From Hippopus hippopus (taxonomy: Eukaryota > Mollusca > Bivalvia > Cardiida > Cardiidae): a DNA stretch of 64,000 nt. Both the position numbers and the translations under genes were made by a program. Location of the stretch: positions 27,737,627 through 27,801,626 of the forward strand of contig OX328097.1 in the NCBI GenBank assembly GCA_946811185.2, written 5' to 3'. Position 1 is the stretch's first letter, and the number at the start of each line of letters is the position of its first letter. Positions 10,852 through 25,800 of this stretch are shown here, piece after piece. The notes under the pieces were generated by a model. That model saw only the letters and a list, made by a program, of their open reading frames with translations, searched no databases and was not told the origin of the DNA.

Positions 10852-13800
10852 GTAAGAGTCGTAGTGTAGATCTCTATTTCTCTTTTTCAACAGTTTATTG
10901 TCGGACACAAGTTTTATATGCGTTTTTATTCAGTCATTGGTCTACGTGCTATATGGCTGTTGTTAGTCAACCTACCTAATCGGTAAGGCTCTATATCACG
11001 TTATATCATAGTCAGATGTGAGATTTTTTACCTTCTTTCAGACGACTTCCTCCCTTCGCAGCTAAATCTGAAACTTCGAAACTATCCAAGCTCATGTTCA
11101 CAAATTACGTTTTTACGTTTTAACTACGACATGAAGCTAGGTCACGGCATTTTCCTCCTCTCTTATAATTGGCCTGCAACATGCGAAAAGGGGCATTTGG
11201 ACATTTGCGTAAAGCGTCGTCTCGGGTCAGCCAACGCAGTCCGCGCAGGCTGATCCGAGACGACACTTTCCGATTTTAGGTTATTTTCTGTTTTGCGCAA
11301 GTCTACTGTAGGATGAAACCTAAAGTAGTCGTAAAGTGCAGTCTCGGATTAGCCTGCGCGGAATGCGCAGGCTGATCCGAGACAACACATTACGCAAATG
11401 TTAAAATGCCCCTTTTCGCGTGTTGCAGGCCAATAATGTCTTAGTCTAAAGATATGAGCCATGCTCTGGCAAGAAGGGGGTTTAATGCATCTCCGTGATG
11501 AGTGATACCAAGCAAGTTATCACATAATTCATGAATCCACGAAATCTATTTTGTATGACAAACGACTGAATCATGAGGTTTACTGGTTCTTTGGCATGCA
11601 GAAAATTGACCAACAGCAAAAAGTTTCGATCCAAGTCAGCCTGCGCGATCCACCATGCTGATCTAGGTCGATACCTTTTGCAGATGCGTTAAAACCCTTT
11701 TCACAGAGCATGACTCATAGATATTTTACATGGGTTGCTGATAAACTTCTTACAACTTATATTAGTCATTCTCGATGATTGCCTTCTTTAAACTTTAACC
11801 AGTATTCGCACTGTGCTGTGGGTAGTTCCAAGGGTGGTTCAAACCCGGAACCTTTGATGTTAGAGGCCGACGCTCTAACCCCACACCACTGCTGGCAATC
11901 ACACCACTGCATGATATAATCAGTTTTACGGTCAGGTGGCAGGGGACTTGGAAACTTACTCATGGCTGTGGCGAATCATGTCGCCCCGAGCCAAAAGCGA
12001 ATTAATTACGAGTATACTGCAAAATTTTACCATTCCAACGTGTATTCAACGAAGTTTCCCTGTTTTACGGTCTCACAAATTGAGTACGCTGACGAAATAG
12101 AATTCCCTTCTGAGTGCCCCAAATTTAATGAAAGCTGACGTCATTGAGAACTGACGTCACTGAAATCTTGGTAAAACTTGCAGTTTGGTGCATAAACTTG
12201 ATGATGTCACTGCGATAGACATTCGACGTGTTTTTATTTAAATAACTGCAAGGTTAGTAACTTTTTAACCCTCATCCTACCAACATATTTTTAACCTAAA
12301 TCCTACCAACTGGGGTCTGTTTGGACCCCAAATTGAAAAATTAGTACTGATGCTAGGAAAATTGAAAAACAAACACAAGTCATTGTTAAAACTATTGAAT
12401 GACACAAAATCAGTATTCAAACCGGTAAATGAGATAATTTTGGTAAAATTTTACATTGTTTGGACCATCCACTGATAGGTGCTGAACTTCGTCCTGTTCT
12501 TTTACTAACACTTTTCAATGATGGTTTGTTTGACACTACGAGTGTGTTTCAGACAAACTGGACGGCTGTAGATGTTGCAGGTCACATGTTACATGCATGT
12601 GTTCAGCGTCTTGCTTGCTGATTAGTTTGAACACAAGAATGTCAATCATGACACATTCTAGAGAATGTGAAGAAATCCGTTGGGTTTTCACAATTCACAG
12701 CATTTGTAACTTCCAGTTGTTGCTTTATAATGTCCTGTGGCTGTCGACGACCAGTATCTGGAGGAATCTCTGCCAGACAGTTCCAATGCATGGAACATAT
12801 CTGTCTAAGGGATCCATTGTGGCTAAGTGGTAAATTGTAGGACTTGGGTTCAATCCTCACTAAAATCACCGGGCTTTTTGAGGGCGTGTCCTTGGGCAAG
12901 ACACTTCAGATCCATAGCCTAGATATGCTGAAATCCAGGACAGACATGAATATGTGAGCTGTCATCGTGATATGACAGAAAATATGTTGAAAGTAGTGTA
13001 AAACACTAATCAATCAATCAATCAATAAGTCAATCAGTCAATCTGTCTTCTCTCTGGCATCTGGTGGTTGTTGGTGAGGGTGCGGCGGATGCACTCTGTG
13101 GTCCGCGTCACCTAGTTCTTGGTCATTTGGTCTCATCCCCGGGTCTCTATATCTAGCCCCTCCACTAGCCTGACCTCTTCCTTGGGCTCGGTCCCTATCA
13201 GGAACAGGATGTACATATTCCTCCACAGCACCTATGGGATAAGGATGAGGCTGCACCTTTGCATCTAAAACTTTTGTGTAACCTTGGTCTGATGGTTAGG
13301 ATACATGGTGAACATTTCCGGCTGAAGCGTCCGGGTTCTCGAATTCAGACTGCACAATGTCTTGTAATAATGACTCTTAGAGACTGTGCTGTTATATACA
13401 TGACTTTGCTGTGTTATTTGGTCATAAATTAACCGAAACAAATATAAATTAGTTATAAAATTGAAATTTGATTTTGGGGTCCAATCGGACCCCACACGAA
13501 AATAGTCAAGAATCAGCTCAAAACTCGAGAAATCATATTAATATGGCCATCTTTATCATAAGATCACCAGTTTTGACAAAGTCATAAGATGTCACAAGTC
13601 TAGCATCTGTACTTTTTAATAGCTTCATGAAAATAGTCGCTGGGGTCAAATTGACCCCAGTTGGTAGGATGAAGGTTAATGATTCGTTGGCAAAAGTAAA
13701 CGACCATTAGATGCCTCAAACGACCCCTTGGTTATCGTTTTAACGTTACAGTATATCAGTGTCAACCCTTCATAATTTGCTTACCTGACGAAGGGATGGC

Positions 13801-16800
13801 TCTTTTCAACCCAGTGTATTTGTTTTAGAATGACAACACCCAATGATACATGTAACTATATCCATTTATCTTCAAAAAATAATTAATTCTTTCCGCTTTA
13901 ATGACAACCATCAAGGGAAACTAGTAATTTAATATTTACACTTTTGTAGTAATGGTTGTCTTGTGGGTGGCTGGTATCGATCGACCGCGCCATTTTGGAT
14001 GTTGTCTTGAAAGTGTAGTTATGTATGTGGGGCTCCCGAGAGGGAACCTGCTTTCACTACGTGGATTTTGCCAGTGTACAAGAATATATGTTCGGGGCTT
14101 ATTATCCAATCAGAGAGAAATTTCTTTGCAGTATAATATTTTTTTTCAGGTAACTTTATTGAACACAGAACTATTACAAAAGATGTACTACTTTGGTGGC
14201 TGGGATAACTATATGAGATCACACTTGGCAAAACTCCTCAACACGTTCTTAACAAACGTGGCAGCTCATCAGAATGACGATATCTATAAATATCTGGGAT
14301 GCATCAACTACGCATGCGTCAACCAAACTACTGTGAATGTTTCCGTCTCTATTCCTACCTTGGATTTGTTATCCTTTGGGAAGTACGTAAGCCAAAAGGA
14401 CACAAAGGATAAAATAATTGTGATGGGTAGCAAGCAATTTATAACTAATGATGGTTACTTAAAACCACTTCTAATAAAAAGTATATACAAACATATTTCA
14501 ACAACAATAAAAACCCAAGTTTTTTCAAGTGCCATTAAACAAAAGTGCCTCAACCAGTCTTTGAAAGTCAACTCTGATTTCTATTGGTCAGTTTTCGTCA
14601 AAGATATTTCTGGAATACCAACAGATTTCAAAGAACTTTACAAGAATTCAGCTACATCTGGAACAGTGCATATGTCACGTGAATGCAGTTTCTCGTCTGC
14701 TGTGTTGACATTAGTTACATATCTTCAGAATTTCGTATCCTGGACAAGTATTGTATGGACGTTGAGTGCTTGCGAGACGGGTTCTCCTACTGGCAGTTGT
14801 GATGAGATAAATGACTCCATAGAATCAGTATTAGCGTTCTTTAAACTAGCTATAAATTTTACCAATGATGACTTGCTCAAACAAGTGAACGAGTTGTTTA
14901 AGTCAAGACCTGAAAATAATATAGTACGGACAACGATTTACAAGGACTTAATACTTGGTAAGTACTGATACGATTGGTGAGATCATTAGTATCTATGGAG
15001 TGTGAAAATCTATGTCTATAATAAAAATAATAATGGTCTGCAACATGCGAATAGGGGCTTTCGGACATTTGCGTAAATTGTCGTCTCGGATCAGACTGCG
15101 CAGTCCGCGCAGGCTAATCCGAGACTGCATTTTACGTCAATATTAGATTTTGTCCTACAGTAGACTTGGGTGAAAGAGAAAATCACACACGATCGGAAAG
15201 TGTCGTCTCGGATCAGCCTGCGCGAACTGCGCAGGCTGATCCGGGACGATACTTTACACAAATGTCCGAATGCCCCTTTTCGCGTGTTGCAGGCCAATTA
15301 CTATGACGAATGACCTAAATTAACCCTTTACCATTGAATCTCGTGTTTTATAACGACCCTAGGGTAAAGGACTCTTCAGACTCTAATGGAAAAGGATAAA
15401 ATGTTGGTTACCAGTATCTTTTACGTTGCAAGTCCAATCGTTTGAGCCATTTTACGAATAGCACGTCGTCTGCTACATGCTTTAAATCCAAATAAGTCTA
15501 AAATTTTATTGTTGGGTAAAGGGTTAGGGTTAAAACTCAAGTACATAACATTGTCGTAAAAAGGTGAAATTCTTTGCTATGATATCCCTTTTTAGTTTTT
15601 GTTTTTTAAATTGGTCGACTATAGGACGCGAAAAAGTCGTTTGCAAGAGGTAATAAATCTAAGTAACGACAGAATTTGAAGAATTCAAACCCTTCTTTCC
15701 AAGTCGCTGCAGTCGATAGCTTTTAACACTCTGTGGAAAAAGGAACAATTTCTTATTAACAATTTACCCTTAAACTATAAACTATTCCAAATTATCAAAT
15801 AAGAAAAAAAACTTTATTTTCCTAACAAACGCATCTGCCTTTTTGGACTTGTGAATATTTTGGTAGATCTAAAGGGGCTTTTACATCATTGGACCCAATA
15901 TGTAGAAAATAACTGTTCATTTGAACTCTGTACCAGACGATGAAATTTAAGACTAGTCCAAAATGAAAGAATTTTGCAGACGATAGATTAAATATGGCTC
16001 AAATGGTAGGGTTCGTCTTTAAACGGGTTAGGAAAAACATTGTGGGAAAAGAAGAAAATGCTGGTACCCAGCATTTTCTTTTTTTCCCACTATGTTTCAA
16101 AATCCCATTTCTTTAGAATCGTTAAATTTTTTATATAGGGTCGTTAAATACGAGATTATTTGATAAGGGAATGAGAAAATTCTGAATCTTACATCGAAAC
16201 AAACAAGTTTCAAAGAACTGTATATAACCCATCGTAAGCAAGTAAAGAAGTAAAAAAATGATGTAATGGGTCATAAAATGTATCATATCTTTTGCGTACC
16301 AAAAAATGTTTTGGTTTTTTTTTTCAGTTTGAAGTTATGATCATCAAATTAAGCTTGAAACAGATCGAGGCTGTTGTAGTCAAGATTTCATGCAATGTCA
16401 GTCATTTCAGATTCGAGGGGGAAAAAGCTTTCGTTGCAAGCTGATCTTGATTGATTGATTGATTGATTGATTAATTGATTGATAATATGGTATTAAACGC
16501 TGTTTTCAACATTATCGCGGCCACCAGTGCACACATCCATGCCTTCCTGGAGTTTCTTTTACCGGCACTTAGCACAATATTCTCCCGAAGCTACTGTCTG
16601 CTCTTCAGCATAACCGTCGTTGAAACAATGATCAGCGGCGAGAGAAGAATGAATTTTGTCCCAATGACTATTGTCATTCCTATGAAAGAAATTCGTAGAG
16701 CTGGGGATTCGAACCAGCCAACCCCTGTTCTCAAGTCCTGAACGCTGCCGACTGCGCTACTGGACTGAGCAACAACTTTATCTTAGTATGCACAAGTTAA

Positions 16801-19800
16801 AAGAAAAAAGATACCGCACATTGCATATTCGTTTTACATACGCTAAGAATTACTACATCGGCAATTAACATCAAACCAGTATGTTTTAGGGGTCAATTTC
16901 ACGAACCATTCTAAAAAGAATTCATAGTCTAATTCTCAAGATTTTTCTGAACTTTAAGTAACACAATTTCAGACTGGCTGAACCAAAAAGTTTATCTAAT
17001 CAGGAATTGTGTATGGTGGGCGAATACGGGCCCTATACTTCACAGACTCATAGAGACAGAGTACTTTCTCTCTGTTATACGCTAAGAATAACTTCATTGA
17101 CAAATACAATCAAAATCATAAATTTTAGGAGTGGTCTAGTGTAATGAATTTTCCTTTGTAAACATCTTTTGAAGTGACGGCAAATATTCTCCTTTTTTTG
17201 CCTCTATTGATTAAACGATGATATAATATATAGCACTGCTCGTAAAATGGTGGGAAATATCCAGAAATTTGCACTTGGTGTCCTTTTAACTCTGTACCAG
17301 GCAACAAAATTTCAGGTTTGTCCAAATCGAAAGCATTTGCAGACGGCAATTTAAGTCTGGCATAAATGATCTGATTTGTCTTTAAAATGGTAAAAAACAT
17401 TGGAGGAAAATGAAAAAGTGCTTACTACCAGTAATTGCTATTGAAATATTTGGAATATTGTCATTTTTAATCGATTTAACGACTTATGTCCCGCAGCACT
17501 TATGTCAATAATCACCATTTATTATGTCCTGATTTAAGTCTACACTCTCGTCATATTAAATCCACGATCGCATATTGCAGATTAAACTAGCTTGTTTAAA
17601 ATTTCCCAAAGTAACGAGCTGTGGCCCTCACTTTTTTTTCCGAATCTTGGAATTAGGTCATGTTAAATGAAGTATTAGATATTCACACTTTCACCATTTT
17701 GATTTTACCTTATGCAGGCTATAAAAGGACAATTGACGACACTGATCCATACGATGTCCAGTCTGTGAAAGGAGTGCTCGACCATTACAAGGACTTTGTG
17801 GATGCGTATCGTAACAGCGCAGTCATCACAGTCAGTACATGTCTAGACGGAGATACCACGGATAATAATATGGTCATCAGAGGTCTGTATAAAACGTTAT
17901 ATCTTATGGCCTTATTGCTTGTTTTTAGACTAGCGAACGTGTCTGTTGCCATCGAGAGTAAACCAGATTCAAATGTAAACAAAAACCCCACAGTCGCCAA
18001 ATACTGTCCCATAGAAAATAATTCTTTCTTCTAGCAGTCGTAAGTCTTTTAAATGTGACAATGTTGACAATAAGTACAAAATCCCTAGCACTCCAATTTG
18101 AACGATGTGTACTTACAAAGTCAGAGACTGAACAAGATGTCATCGATAAGATACACAATGTTTGCTCATAATTATATGTAAAGTAAGTCAGTAACCTATG
18201 CAAGTCAGGCCCATCTTTACTTGTCCCAACGCAATCTTTTTCATCCTCATGCTTTCCGCGATTGTTACAGGTCTAGTCTTCGTCCAACCAATAAGAAAGT
18301 GAAGAAGCATAGAAAGTTCATCTAAGAGTGAACTCTAGAAAGTATTCAAATGCCAAATCATCAGTTGATATGTTCTTCAAATGCTTTTTTTTTTCAAATC
18401 AATACCTACAAACAGAATTTTTTGTGCTATTTCCTGTTGTGACAAGTAAATGGATATGAGCGGTGCGTAAAGTCACCGAAACGAACCGCATCGAACTTAA
18501 TAAGCGGATTAGACCGGGTCGAACCGGATCAGACTTAATAAGCAGATTGGACCGGATCGGACCTATTAAGGTCTGATTCATTTTTCTTCAATCCTGTATA
18601 AACCAACAAAGCTTTATCATCACCAAGGCCACTTATTCGAAATTCACTAGTCTGTCAATACTTTCAGTACTTTGATTAATGTTATTTTTTTTTAATGGCT
18701 CGGTTTTGTAGTTGTTGATAGCGTTATTGTTTGTTCTTGGCGTTTAAATTACTAACCTTATTGCTGCATCGTCGATTTTGATGTTGTTATTTACATTAAT
18801 GTTCGATTTCGATTCGAGCGTCGCTCTGGCAAAAATGGGTTTAAAGCATCTCCGTGATGCATCATACCAAGCAAGTCATTACATAGTCATGGATCCATAA
18901 AATCCATTTTGTTTAACAACCGACTGAATCATGAGGTAGATTGGTACTTTGATATGCAGAAAATATACTAGCAAAAAATTTTGACCCAAGTCAGACTGCA
19001 CAGGTTGACCTGAATTGATACACTTTGTAGATGCATTAAACCCTCCCCCTTCTTTACTGTGCATGGATCATATCTTTAAAAAAAAATTGCTGAAGTTTTA
19101 GTACGTTATTGTTCGATCTTGATTATATAATTGGCGTTATTGATTGTTGTTAACATTGTTATCCCGGCATTATCGCTTGAGCTTTGCGTGAACTTGTCGT
19201 TATGTATGGTCTGGATGAATAAAGGGTATTTTGTTCCTTGGTTATGATGTTGGTTTTGGCGCTATCGCTTTTTTTTTTTCAATGGACGTTATTGCTCAAT
19301 CTTGATGCTGTTGTGCCATTAACTGATTGATATTTTGGTGTTGGTATTTGCGTTTTTGTCGATATCAGTCGATACAACTACCAATATCTTGGGACGCCGT
19401 TCTGCACCAAATCTGTATTTGTCAATGGATTAATATATGATGGTAATTAGTAAATGATAACATGATTCACATTTATTTACTAGTCTTTTAACGCCATCGG
19501 CAAAAACATGTGCTTTTGGGGACTGCATAGATCAAGATTAGACTGTACAGAACTTGCAGTCTGATCTTGGATCTATACCGTCCGTTTGGTTAGTGAAGCC
19601 TGTACGATCCAAATCTTTCTAAGTTTCAGTGGATTGTATTTTTAGCCGTCGAAAGAGATCAAGTTTATATACTTGGCGCTGAAGGATTAAATGACTATTC
19701 CAACATCCACAAACTCGTAAACGTATACAGGGGTGCTTCGCGATGCAATGATGTTCGGTTTGTCGTCAGAAAAGCTAAATTTGATTCACACTAGCTTAGC

Positions 19801-22800
19801 CTGTCACATTGCCGTTTCCTTAGGCAACGTACTTAAGATCCCCCACCTCGTTCTCGTGAAACTCAGGAACAGCATGAATAAGTTACATGTTGCTGACAAC
19901 ATGACATGAAAGAACTAATGTTGAAAGTACCTAAAGCCCCTACCTAAAAACCCCTATTGAAGCAACAAAATATACGAAATACATCCATCTGTCCACACTT
20001 AGATAAATTGCTTGTGCGGGTACATCTTTTTTTTTATTTTGGGAGGTCATCTAAATGGATGCTTTCAATAATTGCAAAAAAAAAATACTTGAGTATTTCT
20101 AAGGTCAATGACTTCTTTAATCAAAATAACCAATCTGTGAAAGCATGGGAAGAAACACGAAAATTACAGAGACAGATTGTAATTTAATCCCCATTGTAGC
20201 TATTCAAACATCTTGAGATAAGATTTGTTGACTTTCAAAATATAGGGTTTCTTGATGACGACATTTCCAAGACATTTTTTTCTAATAATCAATAACAACG
20301 GCAGCAGAAAGAGAACGCAATGTAAACAAGAGTAAAGTATGCGGGTGCCAACGCTTCCCTGCTAGTTCCTTTTCCGTGAATAATCTGAGCCGAAGAGTGG
20401 GCATAACTTGTATTAGAATAATATTGGAGGTTACCTACCCTTTTGATAGTTTTTGACTAGCAGAACTTTGATTACATGAGCCATTCTCTTTGTAAAAGGG
20501 GGCTTAATGCATCATCAAAAAGTATCGCTTCATGTCAACCTGCGCGTCCGCGCAGGCTAACATGAAGCGAAATTTTTTGCTATTGGTACCTCAGGATTCA
20601 CCCGGATGTCAGACAAAATGGGTTTTATTGATCCATAATTATGTGAAGTCTTGCTCAATATAATACATCACGGAAATGCATTAATTCCCCTTTTACCATA
20701 GTACGGTTCATAAATGTGTACCTTAACAGTGATATGAGAAAATGCCGATGTTTTTGAACGACGCAGACGAAGAGCAGGCTGTCTTTATACCTGGTCGCTT
20801 TCCACGAAAACAGCCGAGCTAAAAATGAAAGTCCTCTTAATAAACTCTTTACCAAACGACAAAATTTTGCAGACGACAAATTAGAGGTTGCTCAAATGAC
20901 CAGATTTGTTTCTGATAGCAAAGGAAACATTGTGGGAAAAGGAGAAAATGTTGGTTATCAGCATTTTCTCCTTTTCCCACAATGTTTTCAAAAGCCCTCT
21001 TTGTCCTGGTCATAAAAACTAGGGATTATGTGGTAAAGGTTTAAGACTACTGCTTTACATTTAAATAAGTGAAACAAGAGACCAGCAAATGGAGGAGGTA
21101 ATCCCCGTCGGGAGTTAGTTCCGAGTTAAGTAATTGTACCTGAATCTTTACCAAATAATTCCGTGTTTTACGCCCCTAAAGAAGGCTTTTGAAAGTATTG
21201 TGGGAAAGAGAGAAAATGCTAGTAACCGGATTTTTTTCCATTCCCAAAAATGTTTACAACCCTTTCAAAGACAAATCGAATCATTTCACCAACGTGCATG
21301 TGAAAAGTTCCTCTATGCTTTTGATGTCGCCGAATCTAGAAAATTTGATGACTGGTAAAAAGTCAAAGATTCCCTCTTGTTGCCGAAAGCAACACTGACT
21401 TTATACGCCAAGTCATTCTCGGGCTTTGAAAGGTAGTTCAGTGCGAAATATTGGTATAGAAACATGAGGAACCAAAAATGATGCATTGACCATGATATAA
21501 CTGATTTACGATTGATTCTGTAAGCACCTTTTTGAAAAAAACAAATTTTTCTTCCATTATCCCTTTAGCCTCTAAACTTCCCGGTATCGTTCGAGAAAAG
21601 AACAGACCGAGACCATCGTGCATATCCTTATTTTCTAACCCAGCCTATCCCGTTTTGTACAAGCTTTATTGTTATCATTTATGATCATTAAGGAATGTCG
21701 TAGTCGTTGGTGGTGATGGTAGTGCTTCTGCTGCTTCTACTACTGTGTGGTGGTTGCTATTATCATTACGTTTTCGACAGATGACCCATATTAAACTTTT
21801 CATTTCCAGAATACGATAGCAAAACTTTATCACCGATGGGTGTTCACCGTTACCATCAACAACCAATCAGGGGAAGGATTTCCTGTTTCCCGCCTAGTGA
21901 AACTTGCCGCGCATGCGTGCAGTCCACGCCGAACTCGGAGGAATACGAAGTGTTCGAAGTGGAATTACAAAGAAGTTTGAAATACAGTAATAAGAAAGAT
22001 GCTCATATTCAAAGGGAAGCCTTGTATGAATTCACATTAGCCGACGGTAAGTTTGCTTAAAATAATGCAGGGTTCGTATTCACCAACCATTCTTAAGAAT
22101 ATTCTTTTTCTTATGCTGAATTTTTTTTCTATATTTGAAAGAAACACGACTTCTGATTGGCTAAACCATTCGGTTTAGCCAATCAGAAGTTATGTTTCTT
22201 TCAAATCTGGAATATTCTTGAGAATTAGACAAAGAATAATCTTAAGAATGCTTGGAGAATACGGGTGCTAGGCAGGTATTCGCTTATCATTCTCACTTGC
22301 ATTATTGGTCTTATTGTAGATGATATATAACGGATCACAGTGTCTGATTGGCGAATCCGTTTGCTTCAGACAATAAGAGATTGCGTTACTTTGAGATTTT
22401 AAAAATATTAATGGGAATTAGAATTATAAGTGGTATTAAGAATTTATGGCGATTGCGGGCCTTGATGATTGGTTAAAAAGTGTTTATATCTCTAACACAA
22501 AATCTAAAATCGTATTCGATGACAAGTCTAAATACTGTCCTTATTCTAAATATTAAGACTAGAAGCTGTCTATTGCCAGTTCTTCATTTTCATGACGAAG
22601 CTTTAAAATCGCCTACTGCAAAATTTGTCTAGAGAGGTCTCTAACAGAAATCAATACAGTCACTTAACCTAAACGACATAACAGTTTCTAAGAATTGTCA
22701 GTCTGATGTGATTAAGAATGTTTTTGCAGGCGACTTACGTGATAAGACTTCCTGTGGCCTAATCAACGTGACGTTCATTCGGAAATTCCCTGCTTTTGTC

Positions 22801-25800
22801 GGCAACCCTTACTATCTACAATCCGGCTGCGAACATGTGGAGAGACACACGCAACTTTACAGAAAAGATAAAATGTCGTATGTAAGTACAGCTAGCTCTT
22901 TAGACGACATATTGGTATTACCAGCGACTTTTACCAGTTTTTCCTCCATTAAAACTTATCCATATTTTTATAGCCAGGCATACATCTACTGAGGGAAAGC
23001 TCTTTCATACATGACGACATCTTTAACAGTTGACCACGTAAAATAGATTCATAAAGATGTAGAAGTAGCACTAGTAGTAGTGTTGGTGGTAGTAATATGC
23101 TTTTTATGGTCATTTACACGTAATAGAACTTAAAAGGTTGCATCCGTAAGGACTCTAGTTTGAATCTTTCTTATTATACTGCAAAGCAATTACTCGTGAT
23201 CTGATTGGATAATATGCCCCGAACATATATATCATGTACACTGGCAAAAAACCAAGTAAAAGCAGTTTCCCTTTCGGGAGCCCCGTATACATGACGACAC
23301 TTTCAACACAACATCCAAATTGGCGGCGTCGATCGGTCGATACCAGCCGCCCACAACACGAACATACTGAGTAGCCTGCACCATATTGTTACTATTGTCC
23401 CTTGATGGTTGTCATTAAAACGGAAAGAATGGATTATTTTTAAAAATAAATGAATATAGAACTTAAAATGTATTATCGTTTGATGTCATTCTAAAACAAA
23501 TACACGGGAGTTAAAACGAGCCATCCCTTCGTCGAAACTTATACTTTGTACATAACGTTAAAAGGATAACCTAATGGTCGTTTGAGGCAACTAATGGTCG
23601 TTAACTTTTGCCAACAAATCATTAAAAATGCATAGTTACTTACCTTGAAGTTGTTTAAATCCATGTTTAAATAAAAATACGACGAATGTATATCGCAGTG
23701 AAATCATCAAGATTATGCACCAAACTGCACGTTTTACCAATGTTTCATTGACATCATTTCCCAGTGACGTCAGTTTCATTGAATTGGGGCACTCAGAAGG
23801 GAAATTCTATTTCGTCAGCGTACTCAATTTTTAAGGCCATGAAACAGGGAAATTTCGCTTAACCCACGTTGGAATGGTAAAATTTTGCAGTATAATAAAT
23901 TCGTTGTACGGTCAGGTGGCAGGGGACTTCGGCTCGGGGCGACATGATTCACCACAGCCATGAACAAGTTTTCCAAGTCCCCTGCCACCTGACCGCACAA
24001 CTAATAATGTCCCACTTCTGCAGGATTGACCCTTTTCAAGACAATACTAGATAGTTAGCTTATTTACTTTTTCTGTTCTAACAGGTCAAACAATTAAGTT
24101 ATGCTTTTACCCACTTCTCAGACGCATAACTAGTATATCAACTGACTTCTGACGACCGGTTGATGTAAACATTTTGGTTCATTTGCAACATCGTACCTGC
24201 TTTAAGACTTTGACAATTATAATATGGCTTGCAACACGCGAAAAGGGGCATTCGGACATTTGCGTAAAGTGTCGTCTCGGATCAGCCTGCGCAATCCGCG
24301 CAGGCTAATCCGAGACGGCACTTTACGACTACATTAGGTTTTAGTGCTTCTGTAGACATGCGCAAAACAGAAAATTATATGAAAACGGAAAGTGTCGTCT
24401 CGGATCATCCTTCGCGGATTGCGCAGGCTGATCCGAGACGACACTTTACGCAAATGTCCGAATGCCCCTTTTCGCGTGTTGCAGGCCATATATACATATT
24501 TGCTATGGGTTATTTAGTCAGATTGGACGTCTATCACTTGATTATGGCCGTCATTACGCACGAAAAGTAATTGATGCAACGTGTCTCTTGACATGGTTTA
24601 GACTTAGCTTTCATTATCATTCCATTGATTTCTTTTCAATAAAAATTGGACGTGTTTCGATCCGAGAGTGAATTCTCACAAATTGACAACATGGCTTCTT
24701 AGATTTCCGTGGTAGATTTATTTAGTGCCATTTGACAATATTCAAAGTTTATTCCAATAGGCCCTCTATATAGTCTATTTCACCGTGGATTGCACCAGTG
24801 TTTGTCTACCAGATTTTCTTCTTTAAAGGGCAAATCCTAAAATATTTTGACCAGACTGTTTTTTTTCCTTTAATCAGCTGCAAATGATGTCAGTTAAACA
24901 TGTGTCCGCCATTTTTCATAAATACCACCCTGTAACATGCCATAAACCACGGCCGAATTGGCATGCAGATATACGGCCCTAAAAATGGTACATGTTCATG
25001 GCTTACTTCCCCTGATTCGCTTATCCCCCGTGCATGTGTGACGTCATTGTCGAGTCAGTCTGTGTATACAGTCAGCAGACATACAGTAGGAACGCGGATG
25101 ATTGTATGCAGATATCTGAGTATTAACTGAGAATTGAGAAGGAAAAAATGGTAAATTGTGCAGCCTATGGCTGCAACGTCGATTCGGGAACTCATAGAAT
25201 TAGTATGTTCAAATTTCCGAAGAATTAAAACGGAGGAAACTATGGATTGAACGTTTAAACCGGGGCCGGACAGTAGCCACATATTTTTTGCCATCGGTTC
25301 ATTCGAAATTGTGTCTGAAATACTTCGATAACAGTCAGTTCTTAATAAGTCCAAAACTCGCAAAAGAAGTTGGTTATAGGAATTTTAGGCTGTGGTTAAA
25401 ACCTGACGCTGTGCCGACATTATTCGAAACTCCGAGTCGAAGGAGATAGGCCTTAAACCGAAACTCCGAAAGACAGACATTCCGCAACGGCAATTTCCAA
25501 AAAGAAAATCCAACATGAAGTAGGTAATTTCTTTTTTTCTCGAAATTGGAATACATGAATTGTTATTCGTACTATTTTACCCTTTTCTACATTATCGCTT
25601 CATTCTGAACAAAGGAGAAATTGCTACCGTTTTCTCCCTTTTCCAAATGATTTCAACATTTAACAAAATTATAGATTCATCCAAATTCATAACATAAATT
25701 TTGCAAATAACAAAGTCGACACTATTCAAATGATGTAAACTTTCAAGGGATAATAATCATTCTTTGAACAGCAAACATCATTTTCTTCCCACACTGTTTT

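Larger units (their letters stand above)
11935..14139 (+). repeat. Dispersed ~850-bp repeat, copy A (interrupted)
   Basis: The repeat runs from a hairpin-like end (GTCAGGTGGCAGGGGACTTG) through TATACTGCAAAATTTTACC to an inverse end (AAATTTCTTTGCAGTATAAT). It is split at TTAA by the piggyBac-type element 12269-13675; removing that leaves a continuous repeat matching copies at 23171, 31629/44389 and 52020. No protein is recognisable. Its right end lies just before the acceptor of a CD36-like exon. Confidence 0.75.

Noticed and set aside
13038..13256. Arg/Pro/His-rich 72-aa open frame on the - strand inside the piggyBac-type element
   Set aside because: No transposase similarity; composition reflects local GC-rich sequence.
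16690..16768. tRNA gene on the - strand
   Set aside because: Boxes A and B are present, but acceptor-stem pairing is missing and an (AATC)n tail and SINE body follow, so it is a SINE.
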